The translations under genes and the position numbers were made by a program. DNA of 64,000 nucleotides, from positions 2,356,001 to 2,420,000 of the forward strand of contig NC_013131.1 of assembly GCF_000024025.1 (NCBI RefSeq), in the 5' to 3' direction. Shown piece by piece: positions 33,782-41,333 of this stretch (position 1 is the first letter of the stretch; every line of letters begins with the position of its first letter). The DNA is from Catenulispora acidiphila DSM 44928 (lineage in GTDB: Bacteria; Actinomycetota; Actinomycetes; Streptomycetales; Catenulisporaceae). Below the pieces are notes generated by a model that was not told where the DNA came from, made no database searches, and saw only the letters and a program-made list of their open reading frames with translations.

Positions 33782-34840
33782 ATGCGACTGGCGCTGCGCG
33801 GCGGCAACCCATTGGAGCGTGCTGCCCTGCGCGCCAACCTAGTCCCGACTCCCGCCGCCGAGGCATGGGGTGGCGTTGCGGCCTCTGGCGTGTTGGTGGC
33901 GGCGGTGCGGACCGGCGTGATCGCGCGCCTGGCGAGCGCTCCGGGCACGCCGGAGGAGATCGCCCGCGACCTGTGCCTGGCGCCGGCGCCGACCCGGCTG
34001 CTGCTGGACTGCCTGATCTCCACCGGGCACGCGCGCCGCTCCCGGGACGGCTCGGTGCGCCTGGCCCGGCGCGACCGGCGCTGGCTGGACCCGGAGTCCG
34101 AGGTGGGCGTCGCACGGTTCGTGAACGCCTGCGGCGACTACTTCGACTGGTGGCGGGATCTGGACCGGGTGATAGAGACCGGCGCTTCGGTGGAGCACCA
34201 CGATCACGGTCCGGACGACCCGTACTGGCGCCGCTATGTGCTGGGGCAGCTGGACCTGGCTCGGCTGTCCGCGGCGGAGGTGGCGCGGCGGCTGGTGCTG
34301 CCGCGCGACGCCGGCAGCGTGCTGGACGTCGGCGGCGGGCACGGCTGGTACTCCGCGACGCTGTGCCGGCGCCATCCCGGGCTCACGGCGACGGTGCTGG
34401 ATCTGCCGGGCAGCGCGCGGGTCGGGCGCGAGGTGATCGAGGCCGCCGGGTTGGCGCATCGGGTGACGTTTGTCGAGGGCGATGCGCGCACCGCCGAGTT
34501 CCCCGGCGGCCAGGATGCCGTGCTGTTGTTCAACCTTCTGCACCACCTCGCCGAGGGGGAGATCCCGGCGCTGTTCGCGCGCGCCGCCGAGGCGCTGAAG
34601 CCCGGCGGCACGGTGGTCGTCCTGGACGGCTTCGCCGAGCCGCCGCGCCCGGGCCGGGCTCGGGGCAACGCCGCCGCGACACACCTGGCGCTGTTCGTCC
34701 GACTGACTTCGGGCTCTACGGTGTACACGCCGGCGGACCTCCGGAGCTGGCTGCACGGCGCCGGATTCGGCGATCCGCGGCGGGTGCGTTCGGCCCGGAT
34801 CCCGGGTTTGGCGCTTCACCAGGCCTGGAGGAGTTGGTGA
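33782..34840 (+). CDS. SAM-dependent O-methyltransferase (acetylserotonin-type, Methyltransf_2)
   Basis: 352 residues. N-terminal winged-helix dimerisation domain (AAVRTGVIARLASAPGTPEEI) and C-terminal Rossmann domain with SAM motif I VLDVGGGHGWYSA at about 180, then FVEGDA and LFNLLHHL. This layout is that of plant/actinobacterial small-molecule O-methyltransferases acting on aromatic polyketides. ATG 33782 follows AAGGACC. It is divergent from the UbiA gene with 29 bp between starts, so it is probably co-regulated with the cluster. The acceptor is likely the phenolic or quinone product. Confidence 0.85.
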   Translation: MRLALRGGNPLERAALRANLVPTPAAEAWGGVAASGVLVAAVRTGVIARLASAPGTPEEIARDLCLAPAPTRLLLDCLISTGHARRSRDGSVRLARRDRRWLDPESEVGVARFVNACGDYFDWWRDLDRVIETGASVEHHDHGPDDPYWRRYVLGQLDLARLSAAEVARRLVLPRDAGSVLDVGGGHGWYSATLCRRHPGLTATVLDLPGSARVGREVIEAAGLAHRVTFVEGDARTAEFPGGQDAVLLFNLLHHLAEGEIPALFARAAEALKPGGTVVVLDGFAEPPRPGRARGNAAATHLALFVRLTSGSTVYTPADLRSWLHGAGFGDPRRVRSARIPGLALHQAWRSW

Positions 34841-34913
34841 GCGTGTTACCGTGCGTTCAGCCGACGACGGGTCGGCCGGGTAGCCGGGGCAGCGTGAAGG
34901 GGACGGACATCCG

Positions 34914-35705
34914 ATGCTGGCAGCGCAGCGGCAGGCGCGGATCCTCGAGGAGGTCCAGCGGACCGGGGGTGTGCGGGTCAACGATCTGACGCGCCTGCTG
35001 GGCGTCTCGGACATGACCGTGCGGCGGGACCTCGACGTCCTGGACTCCCGCGGACTCCTGACCAAGGTGCACGGCGGCGCCACGGTACGGCGCGCCGGCT
35101 CCACCGACGAACCGGCCTTCACGGTCAAGGCCGAGATGGAACAACCGGCCAAGGACGCCATCGCCCGCACCGCGGCGGCCCTGGTCCGCCCCGGCACCGC
35201 CATCGGCATCAGCGGCGGCAGCACGACCTACACCCTGGCGCGCCACCTCGTCGGCGTCCCCGACCTGACGGTGGTCACCAACTCCCTGCGCGTCGCCGAC
35301 GTCCTGCACGCCCACGAGAGCGCCAGCCCCGGCAACAACCAGACGGTGATCCTCACCGGCGGCATGCGCACCCCCTCAGAGGCCCTCGTCGGCCCGATAG
35401 CGGTCCAAGCCATCCGTACCCTGCACCTGGACCAGGTCTTCCTCGGCGTGTACGGCATGGACGCCGCCGCCGGCTACACCAGCCCGAACCTCATGGAGTC
35501 CGAGACCAACCGCGCCCTGGTCGCCGCCGCCCGCAACCTCGTCGTCGTCGCCGACCACACCAAGTGGGGCGTCGTCGGCCTGTCCGCCTTCGCCGGCCTC
35601 GGCGAGGCCGCGGTCCTGGTCTCCGACGACGGCCTCCCCCGCGAAGCCCGCGAGGTGCTGGTCGAGGAGGTCGGGGAGTTGGTCCTGGCGGAGCGGGACG
35701 ACTGA
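34914..35705 (+). CDS. DeoR/GlpR family transcriptional regulator
   Basis: 263 residues. N-terminal DeoR winged HTH (RQARILEEVQRTGGVRVNDL, then VSDMTVRRDLDVLD) and a C-terminal sugar-phosphate-sensing domain with ISGGSTTYTLARHL and VVADHTKWG. DeoR regulators usually repress sugar or nucleoside catabolic operons and respond to phosphorylated sugars. It precedes the alpha-glucoside operon by 590 bp (occupied by a palindromic repeat), so control of that operon is possible but the local LacI protein is the better candidate. ATG 34914 has a purine-rich GGGGACGG region upstream. Confidence 0.88.
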   Translation: MLAAQRQARILEEVQRTGGVRVNDLTRLLGVSDMTVRRDLDVLDSRGLLTKVHGGATVRRAGSTDEPAFTVKAEMEQPAKDAIARTAAALVRPGTAIGISGGSTTYTLARHLVGVPDLTVVTNSLRVADVLHAHESASPGNNQTVILTGGMRTPSEALVGPIAVQAIRTLHLDQVFLGVYGMDAAAGYTSPNLMESETNRALVAAARNLVVVADHTKWGVVGLSAFAGLGEAAVLVSDDGLPREAREVLVEEVGELVLAERDD

Positions 35706-35751
35706 GCTTCGGCGGTGGCTTCGCCGGTCGGGTTCGATGCTTGGCTGGGTT

Positions 35752-36115
35752 TTTAGAAGCTTTTTTACGGCTTCGCGCGGGTGTTGATGGCCTCGCAGGG
35801 GGCGCAGTTCGGTGGAGGGTGTCCGGGTTGCGCGGGCGGCCGGCGGCATTTCGCGGTCACGACCGCGCGCCGGTCCGAGTCGCTGCGCACATGTTGGGGC
35901 TGGCGGGCGGCACAGCAATTGCGATCCGACTTGATTCCGCCAGGCGCGTGCGCAGTGACTCGCACCCGCGCGCGGTCGTGAACAGTCTCCATCGCCGGCC
36001 GCCAGCGCCACCCCACCACCCACCGCCGAACTGCGCCCCCTGCGAGGCCATCAACACCCGCGCGAAGCCGTAAAAAGCTTCTAGAAGCAACAAACCAACC
36101 GCACCGCCACACCGC
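35752..36115. repeat. 360-bp imperfect palindromic repeat element
   Basis: Left arm (about 35752-35910) and right arm (about 35940-36095) are inverted copies at roughly 75-80% identity by eye, separated by a short spacer including GCACAGCAATTGCGATCC. Each arm ends with the block TTACGGCTTCGCGCGGGTG/TTGATGGCCTCGCAGGGGG or its complement, and the outer tips read AGAAGCTTTTTTACGG and GTAAAAAGCTTCTAGAAGC. Because of the symmetry, frames on both strands end in the same peptide (NCAPCEAINTRAKP), which shows the ORFs are shadows. A single arm recurs at 17155-17335. No transposase is encoded. It follows the DeoR stop and accounts for most of the 590-bp gap 35706-36295; the rest holds the malE-like promoter. 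Confidence 0.8.
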
Positions 36116-36187
36116 AACTTTCATCAAGCGCTACAGCTCCCCTCCCCTCATCCCCTGCGTGAAGGCCACGTTGCCGCATCGTTACCC

Positions 36188-36213
36188 GCAAGTTGCAGAA
36201 ATCTTGCTGCAAG
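36188..36213 (+). promoter_or_regulatory. Candidate LacI-family operator upstream of the sugar-binding lipoprotein
   Basis: Overlapping inverted repeats: TTGCAG (36193-36198) with CTGCAA (36207-36212), and GCAAG (36188-36192) with CTTGC (36203-36207). It lies about 85 bp before the lipoprotein ATG. The same words recur as a perfect palindrome at 36347-36364. LacI regulators of maltose/alpha-glucoside operons in actinomycetes bind comparable CTTGCA-type words. Assignment to the LacI gene at 41334 is inference. Confidence 0.5.
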
Positions 36214-36295
36214 GTCTTTCAGTGCGCCGCGCTCGTTGCTACCGTCGGGACCCACGCCGCGCAGATGGCAGCGGCTATCCCTCAAGGAGTCTTCG

Positions 36296-37588
36296 ATGCG
36301 ACGGAAGCGCGGCGCCGCGATTGCGGCGATAGCGGTAGTGGCTCTCGCTGCAAGTGCTTGCAGCAGCAGCAAGTCGGGTGGCTCCTCGGCCGCCGCCAAG
36401 GATCCGGGCTCGGTGAAGGGGAGCGTCACCTGGTGGGACACCTCTGATGCCACCAATGAGGCGCCGAACTACCAGCCGATCATCAAGGCGTTCGAGGCCA
36501 AGTACCCGAACATCAAGGTGAACTACGTCAACGTGCCGTTCTCGGACGCCAAGGACAAGTTCAAGACCGCCGCGCAGTCCGGCAGCGGGGCTCCGGACGT
36601 GCTGCGCGCGGACGTCGGCTGGACGCCCGCGTTCGCGCAGCTGGGCTACCTGCAGCCGCTGGACGGGACGCCCGCGCTGCAGGACGCCGCCGACTACATG
36701 CCCGGGCCGTACGCCTCGGACCACTACAACGGCAAGATTTACGGCGTGCCGCAGGTCACCGACACGCTCACGCTGCTGTACAACAAGGACCTGCTCACCA
36801 AGGCCGGCATCACCACGCCGCCGAAGACCTGGGCCGAGCTGAAGAGCGACAGCCTGCAGATCAAGGCCAAGACCGGGGTGGACGGCACGTTCCTGGACGC
36901 CGCGTCCTACTACCTGCTGCCGTTCATCTACGGCGAGGGCGGCGACATCATCGACGCCTCGGCCAAGAAGATCACGGTCAACGACGCGACCACGCTCAAG
37001 GCCGTGGGCATCGCGCAGGACCTGGTGAAGTCCGGCGCGGCGGTCACCGACGTGACCAAGGACGGCTACACCAACATGCAGACCGCCTTCAAGGACGGCA
37101 AGGTCGCCATGGTCATCAACGGCCCGTGGTCCACCTCCGACGACCTGAAGGGCTCGGCCTTCGGCAGCGCCGACAACCTCGGCATCGCCACCGTCCCGGC
37201 CGGCTCGGTCAAGGCCGGCGCCCCGGTCGGCGGCCACAACCTGGTCGTCTACGCGGGCTCGAAGAACCTCGACGCCACCTACCTGTTCGTGGCGTTCCTG
37301 AACGACGCGCAGAACCAGGCGACCATCGCGGCCAAGAACAACGTGCTGCCGACCCGCACCTCGGCCTACTCCGACCCGCAGGTCGCGAACAACAAGATCC
37401 TGTCGGCCTTCGAGGGCCCGCTGAAGAACGCGGTCGGCCGTCCGCCGGTCGCCGGCGCCTCGGACCTGTTCACCCCGCTGGACACCGACTACCAGGCGAT
37501 CCTCGGCGGTCAGAAGAGCGCCCAGGACGGGCTGAACGACGCCGCGACGCAGTTCGCGCAGATCCTGCCGGACTTCAGCAAGAGCTGA
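36296..37588 (+). CDS. Sugar ABC transporter substrate-binding lipoprotein (MalE/AglE-like)
   Basis: 430 residues. Lipoprotein signal peptide with lipobox LAASAC (Cys22) and a Ser/Gly linker, then an SBP family 1 fold: VTWWDTSDATNE, TLLYNKDLLTKAGI, and FKDGKVAMVINGPW typical of maltose/trehalose-type binding proteins. ATG 36296 has AAGGAG at 7 nt. It is first gene of an operon continuing with two permeases, a GH13 glucosidase, LacI and a PfkB kinase. No ATPase gene is present; such operons in actinomycetes use a shared MsiK-type ATPase encoded elsewhere. A stable hairpin separates it from the permeases. Confidence 0.92.
   Translation: MRRKRGAAIAAIAVVALAASACSSSKSGGSSAAAKDPGSVKGSVTWWDTSDATNEAPNYQPIIKAFEAKYPNIKVNYVNVPFSDAKDKFKTAAQSGSGAPDVLRADVGWTPAFAQLGYLQPLDGTPALQDAADYMPGPYASDHYNGKIYGVPQVTDTLTLLYNKDLLTKAGITTPPKTWAELKSDSLQIKAKTGVDGTFLDAASYYLLPFIYGEGGDIIDASAKKITVNDATTLKAVGIAQDLVKSGAAVTDVTKDGYTNMQTAFKDGKVAMVINGPWSTSDDLKGSAFGSADNLGIATVPAGSVKAGAPVGGHNLVVYAGSKNLDATYLFVAFLNDAQNQATIAAKNNVLPTRTSAYSDPQVANNKILSAFEGPLKNAVGRPPVAGASDLFTPLDTDYQAILGGQKSAQDGLNDAATQFAQILPDFSKS
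36347..36364. promoter_or_regulatory. Perfect 18-bp palindrome inside the lipobox codons
   Basis: GCTGCAAGTGCTTGCAGC, 8-bp arms with a 2-bp centre, spanning the lipobox Cys codon. It shares CTGCAAG/CTTGCAG with the upstream element at 36188-36213, so it may be a second, intragenic LacI-type operator; codon constraint alone is possible. Confidence 0.4.
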
Positions 37589-37602
37589 GGACCGCCTAAG
37601 CC

Positions 37603-37649
37603 AGCCGCGCGGGGACCCGGAGTGTGAGGGTCCCGGTCCCCGCGCGGCT
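37603..37649 (+). other. Stable intercistronic hairpin between lipoprotein and permease genes
   Basis: Arms 37603-37617 and 37635-37649 pair over 15 bp (AGCCGCGCGGGGACC) with an inner GGGTCCC-type stem. It lies 14 bp after the lipoprotein stop. Similar malE-malF hairpins act as partial terminators or 3' mRNA stabilisers that keep binding protein in excess over permeases. Confidence 0.75.
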
Positions 37650-37703
37650 CACCACCTCGATGGGCACGTGCAGGCTCTGTCGGATCGGAAAACAGGTAGG
37701 GAC

Positions 37704-38642
37704 ATGAGAACTCTGACGGCGGCGGTGGGTCGCTCGTTCGAGAAGTACTGGTACGGCTGGGCGATGGCCGCGCCGGTCGTGCTGGTGATGCTGGTCCTGG
37801 TCGGCTACCCCTTCGTCTGGGGTCTGTACCTGTCGACCACCAACGCCGACGAGTCCAACATCGGCCACGACATCGGCGTGAACCACATCGCGCCGAGCTA
37901 CAAGTCCGTCGGCCTGCACAACTACTGGGACATCCTGTCCGGCGGCGACGGACACTTCTACAGCACCCTGACGTGGACGCTGATCTGGACCTTCGTCAAC
38001 GTCTTCTTCCACATCACCATCGGCCTGGGCCTGGCGGTACTGCTGAACCGCAGGATCCGCTTCCGCGCCGGCTACCGGCTGATGCTGATCCTGCCCTGGG
38101 CGATCCCCGGCTTCGTCGCGGCCTTCGCCTGGCGCCTGCTCTACAACGACAACGGCGTGTTCAACGCGGTGCTGAAGTACTTCGGGATGCACGGCGTGCA
38201 GTGGCTGGCGCAGCCCACCTCGGCGAAGGTCGCGGTGATCGCGGTCAACGTCTGGATGGGCGTGCCGTTCATGATGGTCTCCTTCCTCGGCGGGTTGCAG
38301 ACCATCCCCAGGGAGCTCTACGAGGCCGCCGAGATGGACGGCGCCACCCCCTGGCAGCGCTTCCGCATGGTGACGCTCCCGGGGCTGCGGCCGGTGATGA
38401 TGACCGTCACGCTGCTGGGCGTCATCTGGACCTTCAACAAGTTCGACGTCATCTTCCTGGTCACCGAGGGCGGCCCGGCCGGATCCACCGACATCCTGGT
38501 CACCCACGCCTACCAGGTCGCGTTCCAGAACATCCGGCAGTACGCCGAGGCCGCCTCCTACGGCGTGGTGATCCTGTCGATGCTGCTCGTCTTCGCCACC
38601 GTCTACCGGCGGTCGCAGGCCAAGCTGGAGGTGCAGGCATGA
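37704..38642 (+). CDS. Sugar ABC transporter permease (MalF/AglF-like)
   Basis: 312 residues with six predicted transmembrane helices, MalF-type. The EAA loop LYEAAEMDGATPWQRFRMVT near 215 is intact and docks the ATPase. ATG 37704 follows AGGTAGGGAC. The stop overlaps the next start (ATGA). Confidence 0.92.
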   Translation: MRTLTAAVGRSFEKYWYGWAMAAPVVLVMLVLVGYPFVWGLYLSTTNADESNIGHDIGVNHIAPSYKSVGLHNYWDILSGGDGHFYSTLTWTLIWTFVNVFFHITIGLGLAVLLNRRIRFRAGYRLMLILPWAIPGFVAAFAWRLLYNDNGVFNAVLKYFGMHGVQWLAQPTSAKVAVIAVNVWMGVPFMMVSFLGGLQTIPRELYEAAEMDGATPWQRFRMVTLPGLRPVMMTVTLLGVIWTFNKFDVIFLVTEGGPAGSTDILVTHAYQVAFQNIRQYAEAASYGVVILSMLLVFATVYRRSQAKLEVQA

Positions 38643-39589
38643 GCGCCGCGACCGAATCCGTGAAGCCCTCGAAGGCAGGGCACGCCGCCGGCGCCGGCCG
38701 CGCCGGGACCGGGACCGGGACCGAATCCGGGACCGAGACCGAACCGCGCGCGAAGTACTCGCGCACCAAGCGCTCGCCACTGGCCTCGATCGCGATCCAC
38801 GCCACGCTGATCGCCGCGTCCTTCATCGCGGTGTTCCCGATCGCCTGGGTCGCGCTGACCTCGCTGAAGACCGGCGACGGCCAGTGGGCCCACCCCGGGG
38901 ACTTCAGCCACCTGAACTTCGGCAACTACACCCAGGTGCTGAACGACACCGACTTCCTCACCTGGTTCCGCAACTCGCTCATCGTCTCGGTGGGCACCAT
39001 GGTCCTGGCCGTGTTCATCGCGGCGACGTGCGGCTACGCCGTCTCGCGCATGCGCTTCCCGGGCTTCCGGGCCACGATGTGGCTGCTGCTGGTGGTCCAG
39101 ATGTTCCCGATCGCGGTGCTGATCGTCCCGCTGTACAACATCATGTCCAAGCTGCACATGGTGAACTCCTACAGCGGCCTGATCCTCGTGTACTGCACCA
39201 CCGCGGTGCCGTACTGCGCCTGGATGCTCAAGGGCTACTTCGACACCATCCCGATCGACATCGACGAGGCCGGCCGGGTCGACGGGCTCTCGCCCTTCGG
39301 CACCTTCTGGCGCCTGGTGCTGCCGCTGGCCCGGCCGGGGCTGGCCGTCGTCGCCTTCTACTCCTTCCTGACGGCGTGGGCCGAAGTCGCCTTCGCCAAC
39401 ACCTTCATGCAGAGCCCGGACAAGTACACGCTCGCCGTGGGCCTGCGCACCTTCGTCTCGCAGTACAAGGGCGAGTGGGGGCTGATGACCGCCGCCTCGG
39501 TGCTGATCGCGATCCCGGCCGGCGTGATGTTCCTGCTCGTCCAGCGCAATCTGGTGGCCGGCCTGACCTCGGGCAGCGCCAAGGGCTGA
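38639..39589 (+). CDS. Sugar ABC transporter permease (MalG/AglG-like)
   Basis: 316 residues with six transmembrane helices and the EAA loop IDEAGRVDGLSPFGTFWRLV near 217. The first ~45 residues form a low-complexity cytoplasmic extension rich in Gly-Thr-Glu (GTGTGTESGTETE), encoded by a GGGACCGGGACC-like run; it is unusual for MalG and probably disordered. ATG overlaps the upstream permease stop by 4 bp, giving coupled translation of the heterodimer. Confidence 0.92.
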   Translation: MSAATESVKPSKAGHAAGAGRAGTGTGTESGTETEPRAKYSRTKRSPLASIAIHATLIAASFIAVFPIAWVALTSLKTGDGQWAHPGDFSHLNFGNYTQVLNDTDFLTWFRNSLIVSVGTMVLAVFIAATCGYAVSRMRFPGFRATMWLLLVVQMFPIAVLIVPLYNIMSKLHMVNSYSGLILVYCTTAVPYCAWMLKGYFDTIPIDIDEAGRVDGLSPFGTFWRLVLPLARPGLAVVAFYSFLTAWAEVAFANTFMQSPDKYTLAVGLRTFVSQYKGEWGLMTAASVLIAIPAGVMFLLVQRNLVAGLTSGSAKG

Positions 39590-39639
39590 GCCCGCAGGTC
39601 GCGGCACACCGTTCGACTATCTCTGGGGCACGTGAGTAC

Positions 39640-41307
39640 ATGACAACCGAGACCCTCGCCGTCCAAGCCGTCCAAGCCGTCCCGGCCGCCGCATCCGGCG
39701 CCCGGCGCACCGCCTGGTGGCGCGACGCGGTGATCTACCAGGTCTACATCCGCTCGTTCGCCGACTCCGACGCGGACGGGATCGGCGACCTGCCGGGCAT
39801 CCGCTCCCGGCTGCCGTACCTGGCCGACCTCGGCGTGGACGCGCTGTGGATCACGCCGTTCTTCTCCTCGCCGATGGCCGACTTCGGGTACGACGTCGCC
39901 GACTACCGCGCCGTGGACCCGGTCTTCGGGGACCTGGACGACTTCCGGGCCCTGCTGACCGACGCGCACGCCCGCAGCCTGCGCGTGATCGTCGACCTGG
40001 TCCCGAACCACACCTCGGACCGGCACGCCTGGTTCGTGGAAGCGCTCGCGGCGCCGGAGGGGAGCGCCGCCCGCGACCGCTACATCTTCCGCGAGGGCCG
40101 CGGCGCGCACGGCGACCTGCCGCCGAACGACTGGGAGTCGGTCTTCGGCGGCCCGGCCTGGACCCGCACGGTGAACCCCGACGGCACGCCGGGACAGTGG
40201 TACCTGCACCTGTTCGCGCCCGCGCAGCCGGACCTGAACTGGGACCTGCCCGAGGTGCGCTCGGAGTTCCTGGAGGTCCTGCGCTTCTGGCTGGACCTCG
40301 GCGTCGACGGCTTCCGGATCGACGTCGCGCACGGCATGGTCAAGGCGCCCGGGCTGCCGGACGTCGGGCACGCCGACCACGTCGAGATGATCGGCAACGC
40401 GGTCCTGCCCTTCTTCGACCAGGACGGCGTGCACGAGATCTACCGCTCCTGGCGGCTGCTGCTGGACTCCTACGACGGCGAGCGCATCGGCGTCGCCGAG
40501 GCGTGGGCGCCGACCCCGGAGCGGCTGGCGAACTACGTGCGCCCCGACGAGCTGCACCAGGCGTTCAACTTCGACTTCCTGGGCCGCCCGTTCGAAGCCG
40601 CCTCCCTGCGCACCGCCATCGACCACTCGCTGGCCACCGCCGGCTCGGTCGGCGCGCCCTCGACGTGGGTGTTGTCGAACCACGACATGAAGCGGCACGT
40701 GACCCGCTACGGCGGCGGCGCACGCGGCCTGGCCCGGGCCCGCGCCGCGGCGCTGCTGATGCTGGCGCTGCCCGGCTCGGCGTACATGTACCAGGGCGAG
40801 GAGCTGGGACTGCCGGAGGTGCTGGACATCCCGGTGGAGTTCCTGGTGGACCCGCAGGGCATCCAGTCCGGCGACCCGTCCAAGGGCCGCGACGGCTGCC
40901 GCGTGCCGCTGCCGTGGTCCGGCGAGGCGCCGACGTACGGCTTCGGCCCTGAGGGCTCCACCGCCTCATGGCTCCCGGCGCCGGCATCCTGGGGCACGCT
41001 GTCGGTCGAGGCGGAGACCGGCGACCCCGCCTCGATGCTGGAGCTCTACCGCTCGGCACTGACCCTGCGCCGCCAGCTCCCCGACCTCGGCGCGGAGACC
41101 GAAGACACCACGCTGGTGTGGCTCCCCTCGCCCGACGGCGTGCTGACCTTCCGGCGCGGCGACGGGTTCGTCTGCACGGTGAACACCGGATCCACGCCGG
41201 CGACGGTGCCCGTTCCGGGTACCTTGCTGCTGGCTTCCACCGATATATCGGTGAGCGCCGACAGCGTTGACTTGCCCGCAGACTCGACCGCCTGGTGGCG
41301 GATCTAG
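39640..41307 (+). CDS. aglA: GH13 alpha-glucosidase (oligo-1,6-/alpha-1,4-glucosidase, GH13_30-like)
   Basis: 555 residues, intracellular (no signal peptide). It opens with WWRDAVIYQVYIRSFADSDA, the start typical of AglA/oligo-1,6-glucosidases. The catalytic set is complete: Asp228 nucleophile in DGFRIDVAH, Glu287 acid/base in GVAEAW, Asp349 in SNHDMKR, and DLVPNHTS as conserved region I. It hydrolyses imported maltose-type oligosaccharides to glucose. ATG 39640 is 50 bp after the permease, in the same operon. Its 3' end carries a perfect AT-rich palindrome (41238-41253). Confidence 0.9.
   Translation: MTTETLAVQAVQAVPAAASGARRTAWWRDAVIYQVYIRSFADSDADGIGDLPGIRSRLPYLADLGVDALWITPFFSSPMADFGYDVADYRAVDPVFGDLDDFRALLTDAHARSLRVIVDLVPNHTSDRHAWFVEALAAPEGSAARDRYIFREGRGAHGDLPPNDWESVFGGPAWTRTVNPDGTPGQWYLHLFAPAQPDLNWDLPEVRSEFLEVLRFWLDLGVDGFRIDVAHGMVKAPGLPDVGHADHVEMIGNAVLPFFDQDGVHEIYRSWRLLLDSYDGERIGVAEAWAPTPERLANYVRPDELHQAFNFDFLGRPFEAASLRTAIDHSLATAGSVGAPSTWVLSNHDMKRHVTRYGGGARGLARARAAALLMLALPGSAYMYQGEELGLPEVLDIPVEFLVDPQGIQSGDPSKGRDGCRVPLPWSGEAPTYGFGPEGSTASWLPAPASWGTLSVEAETGDPASMLELYRSALTLRRQLPDLGAETEDTTLVWLPSPDGVLTFRRGDGFVCTVNTGSTPATVPVPGTLLLASTDISVSADSVDLPADSTAWWRI
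41238..41253. promoter_or_regulatory. 16-bp perfect palindrome near the 3' end of the glucosidase gene
   Basis: CACCGATATATCGGTG lies 81 bp before the lacI ATG and 54 bp before the glucosidase stop. The centre uses the rare ATA codon in a gene otherwise using GC-ending codons, so the AT-rich palindrome is unlikely to be codon-driven. It may be an operator controlling the regulator gene. Confidence 0.4.
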
Positions 41308-41333
41308 CATTTTCCAGGACGGGGAGCGAAAGA

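Noticed and set aside
35765-36127. 120-codon frames on both strands within the palindrome
   Set aside because: Both end in the same peptide because of the inverted symmetry; no SD, and the DNA matches a non-coding repeat at 17155.
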